A stretch of DNA of 64,000 nucleotides from Isoptericola jiangsuensis (GTDB lineage: Bacteria; Actinomycetota; Actinomycetes; Actinomycetales; Cellulomonadaceae). Positions within the stretch are counted from its first letter, which is position 1. Every line of letters begins with the position of its first letter. Positions 62,567 through 64,000 of the stretch are shown in pieces. The notes beneath the pieces were generated by a model, which did no database searches, was not told the DNA's origin, and saw nothing but the letters and a program-made list of their open reading frames with translations. The position numbers were made by a program, and so were the translations under genes. The stretch lies in the NCBI RefSeq assembly GCF_002563715.1, contig NZ_PDJJ01000001.1, forward strand, positions 1,426,001-1,490,000, given 5' to 3'.

Positions 62567-63502
62567 TCAGTCCAGCAGGTCGGAGAAGAGGACGGTCGAC
62601 AGGTAGCGCTCACCGAAGCTCGGGATGATGACGACGATCGTCTTGCCCGCGTTCTCGGGACGGGCCGCGACCTGCGCCGCCGCCGCGAGGGCCGCGCCGG
62701 ACGAGATGCCCACGAGCAGGCCCTCCTCCTGGGCGGACCGCTTGGCCCACTCCACCGCGGTCTCCGCGTTGATGTCGACGACCTCGTCGTAGACGTTCGT
62801 GTCGAGGATCTCCGGGACGAAGTTCGCGCCGATGCCCTGGATCTTGTGCGGGCCGGGGGCGCCGCCGTTGAGGATGGGCGACTCCTCGGGCTCCACGGCG
62901 ATGATCTGCACGCCGGGCTTGCGCTCCTTGAGCACCTGGCCGACGCCCGTGATGGTGCCGCCCGTGCCGACGCCGGCGATGAGGATGTCGACCTCGCCGT
63001 CGGTGTCGGCCCAGATCTCCTCGGCCGTGGTCTCGCGGTGGATCTTCGGGTTGGCCTCGTTCGCGAACTGGCGGGCGAGGATGGCGCCCGGACGCTCCGC
63101 GGCGATCTTCTCGGCGGCGGCGACGGCGCCCTTCATGCCCTCGGCGGCCGGGGTGAGGATGAGCTCGGCGCCGTACGCGCGCAGCAGGGCGCGGCGCTCC
63201 TTCGACATCGTCTCCGGCATGGCGAGCACCACGTTGTAGCCGCGGGCCGCGCCCACGAACGCCAGCGCGATGCCGGTGTTGCCCGACGTGCCCTCGACGA
63301 TGGTGCCGCCCGGCTTCAGCTCGCCCGACGCCTCCGCGGCGTCGACGATCGAGACGCCGATGCGGTCCTTGACCGAGCTGGCGGGGTTGTAGAACTCGAG
63401 CTTGGCGAGCACCGTGGCGCCGGCGCCCTCGGTGAGCCGGTTGATGCGGACCAGCGGGGTGCGGCCGATGAGCTTCGTGGCGTCGTCGTAGATGGTGGCC
63501 AT
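62567..63502 (-). CDS. cysK: Cysteine synthase A (O-acetylserine sulfhydrylase)
   Basis: A 311-residue PLP enzyme that converts O-acetylserine and sulfide to cysteine. The PLP Schiff-base lysine is K45 in [32 protein letters not shown] is the substrate/Asn loop, [12 protein letters not shown] the phosphate cup, and VGISSGAA the C-terminal PLP contact. The length and motifs are those of CysK rather than cystathionine beta-synthase or CysM. ATG 63502-63500 is preceded by AAGGA 9 bases upstream. First structural gene of the cysK-cysE operon, 148 bases downstream of a Cys-rich leader peptide. Confidence 0.96.
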   Translation of the reverse strand: MATIYDDATKLIGRTPLVRINRLTEGAGATVLAKLEFYNPASSVKDRIGVSIVDAAEASGELKPGGTIVEGTSGNTGIALAFVGAARGYNVVLAMPETMSKERRALLRAYGAELILTPAAEGMKGAVAAAEKIAAERPGAILARQFANEANPKIHRETTAEEIWADTDGEVDILIAGVGTGGTITGVGQVLKERKPGVQIIAVEPEESPILNGGAPGPHKIQGIGANFVPEILDTNVYDEVVDINAETAVEWAKRSAQEEGLLVGISSGAALAAAAQVAARPENAGKTIVVIIPSFGERYLSTVLFSDLLD

Positions 63503-63650
63503 GGTGATGATCCTTCGGTGGGGTGCGATGGTGCGGGGCGAGGTCCGGACGGCGCGGCGCGCAGGTGCGCGGGAGCGTCCGTGAGCGGGGAGGGCCGGCG
63601 AGCGTCGCACGGTCGCCGCGACCCGGCGGGTCAGGCGTGACGTGGACGCT

Positions 63651-63740
63651 CTAGCGACAGCAGCAGGGGACCACCGGGAGGCCGTGCGCCGACGACGGCG
63701 TGCACGTGCGAGCACCGACCGAGGACGTCGTCCGGGTCAT
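63651..63740 (-). CDS. Cysteine leader peptide upstream of cysK
   Basis: A 29-residue frame starting [12 protein letters not shown], containing Cys at residue 13 and ending VVPCCCR-stop, three consecutive cysteine codons just before the end. GGGAGG lies 10 bases before its ATG (63740-63738), and a promoter with -10 TAGTCT is 77 bases further upstream. Short polycysteine frames upstream of sulfur genes act as cysteine-responsive attenuators in mycobacteria: when Cys-tRNA is scarce the ribosome stalls on the Cys codons and changes folding of the downstream leader, raising expression. The 148 bases between this stop and cysK are GC-rich and can form alternative hairpins. Function here is inferred from sequence and position. 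Confidence 0.78.
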   Translation of the reverse strand: MTRTTSSVGARTCTPSSAHGLPVVPCCCR

Positions 63741-63816
63741 CTGTGCCTGCCTCCCTGATCTCGTGGTCCGGCGGGATCGCGCGCACGCCGAGGCGCGGGA
63801 CGCGGCCCGCAGGGCC

Positions 63817-63845
63817 AGACTAGCCACCCCCGGACCGATCGACAA
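63817..63845 (-). promoter_or_regulatory. Promoter of the leader peptide-cysK-cysE operon
   Basis: On the minus strand TTGTCG (63845-63840), a 17-base spacer and TAGTCT (63822-63817) form a good housekeeping-sigma promoter. Transcription would start near 63810, giving about 70 bases before the leader peptide's start codon. Confidence 0.65.
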
Positions 63846-63857
63846 GACCGTGCCCAC

Positions 63858-63876
63858 CCATCGACACGATCGATGG
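63858..63876 (-). promoter_or_regulatory. Inverted repeat upstream of the cysK promoter
   Basis: CCATCGA (63858-63864) and TCGATGG (63870-63876) form a perfect 7-bp inverted repeat with spacer CACGA, 12 bases upstream of the -35. Its position suits an activator or a repressor of the cysteine operon; no regulator gene is adjacent. Confidence 0.5.
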
Positions 63877-63930
63877 AAAGCGGGTGCCCGCCGCCGGCCA
63901 CGGTGGTGCTCACCCTGCCCCGGAGGACGA

Positions 63931-63965
63931 CGAAGGGCGACCCGGATCATCCGGGTCGCCCTTCG
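63931..63965 (-). terminator. Terminator after tRNA-Gly
   Basis: A 16-bp perfect inverted repeat (63931-63946 and 63950-63965, CGAAGGGCGACCCGGA and complement) closes on TCA, 9 bases past the tRNA on the minus strand. Confidence 0.88.
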
Positions 63966-63973
63966 GTCTGCGG

Positions 63974-64000
63974 AGCGGGCGACGGGAATCGAACCCGCGT
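63974..64000 (-). tRNA. tRNA-Gly, 3' part (cut by the window edge)
   Basis: On the minus strand the visible piece has the T-arm CGGGTTCGATTCCCG and the 3' acceptor strand CGCCCGC followed by discriminator T; CCA is not encoded. These match the glycine tRNA with anticodon GCC of actinobacteria, whose acceptor is GCGGGCG. The anticodon lies outside the window, so the identity rests on acceptor and T-arm only. Confidence 0.7.

Overview
The window is about 73-75% GC by eye, densely packed with genes on both strands, rich in GTG starts and AGGAGG-type ribosome binding sites, and carries typical actinobacterial genes (DUF3467, paired dynamin-like GTPases, an Eis-type acetyltransferase, an F420-type LLM oxidoreductase, an M. 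tuberculosis-like RpiB, truncated haemoglobin O). With five modular secreted plant-cell-wall hydrolases, each ending in a family 2 cellulose-binding module, the source is most likely a chromosomal segment of a cellulolytic actinomycete of the Cellulomonas / Cellulosimicrobium / Isoptericola / Promicromonospora group. I see no phage, insertion sequence, CRISPR or plasmid genes.

Layout. 1-10.5 kb: the end of a flavoprotein disulfide oxidoreductase, an ATP-grasp protein, a four-gene osmoprotectant ABC importer operon, tRNA-His, oligoribonuclease, an MFS exporter, tRNA-Arg and a three-gene operon (KAS III, haem-oxygenase-like di-iron oxidase, unknown protein) that looks like a small lipid-derived biosynthetic route. 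10.7-22.4 kb: two separate, translationally coupled pairs of dynamin-like GTPases bracket a second SSB, EttA and a phosphotransferase, followed by a thioesterase.

22.4-41.8 kb is the cellulase island: GH9-CBM3c-CBM2, GH74-CBM2, GH10-CBM2, GH6-FN3-FN3-CBM2 and GH48-FN3-CBM2. Together these supply a processive endoglucanase, xyloglucanase, xylanase, and cellobiohydrolases of the types that attack non-reducing (GH6) and reducing (GH48) ends. The island also holds a kinase-like protein, a secreted S55-like protein, a LacI repressor, and a large sensor with a LacI-type sugar-binding fold, a PAS domain and a degenerate GGDEF domain. Four of the five hydrolase genes share an upstream element CCTAAACGTTTC in the same orientation, and GH6 and GH48 add a CebR-like box 9-11 bases further downstream, so the island appears to be one regulon under LacI-family control.

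41.8-64 kb is mostly housekeeping: an SDR/DUF2867 protein, topoisomerase IB, thioesterase II and truncated haemoglobin in a run; a stand-alone PTS EIIB; an MscS channel; MalQ; aminopeptidase N; a proline-rich membrane protein; an M13 peptidase; RpiB; Nei; an Eis-like acetyltransferase; an alkyltransferase-like protein; an LLM oxidoreductase; a GntR-DUF1648 pair; and a cysK-cysE operon preceded by a short leader peptide ending in three consecutive cysteines, which looks like a cysteine-sensing attenuator. The window ends inside a tRNA-Gly.

All functional statements come from reading motifs and gene order; no database search or structure prediction was run.
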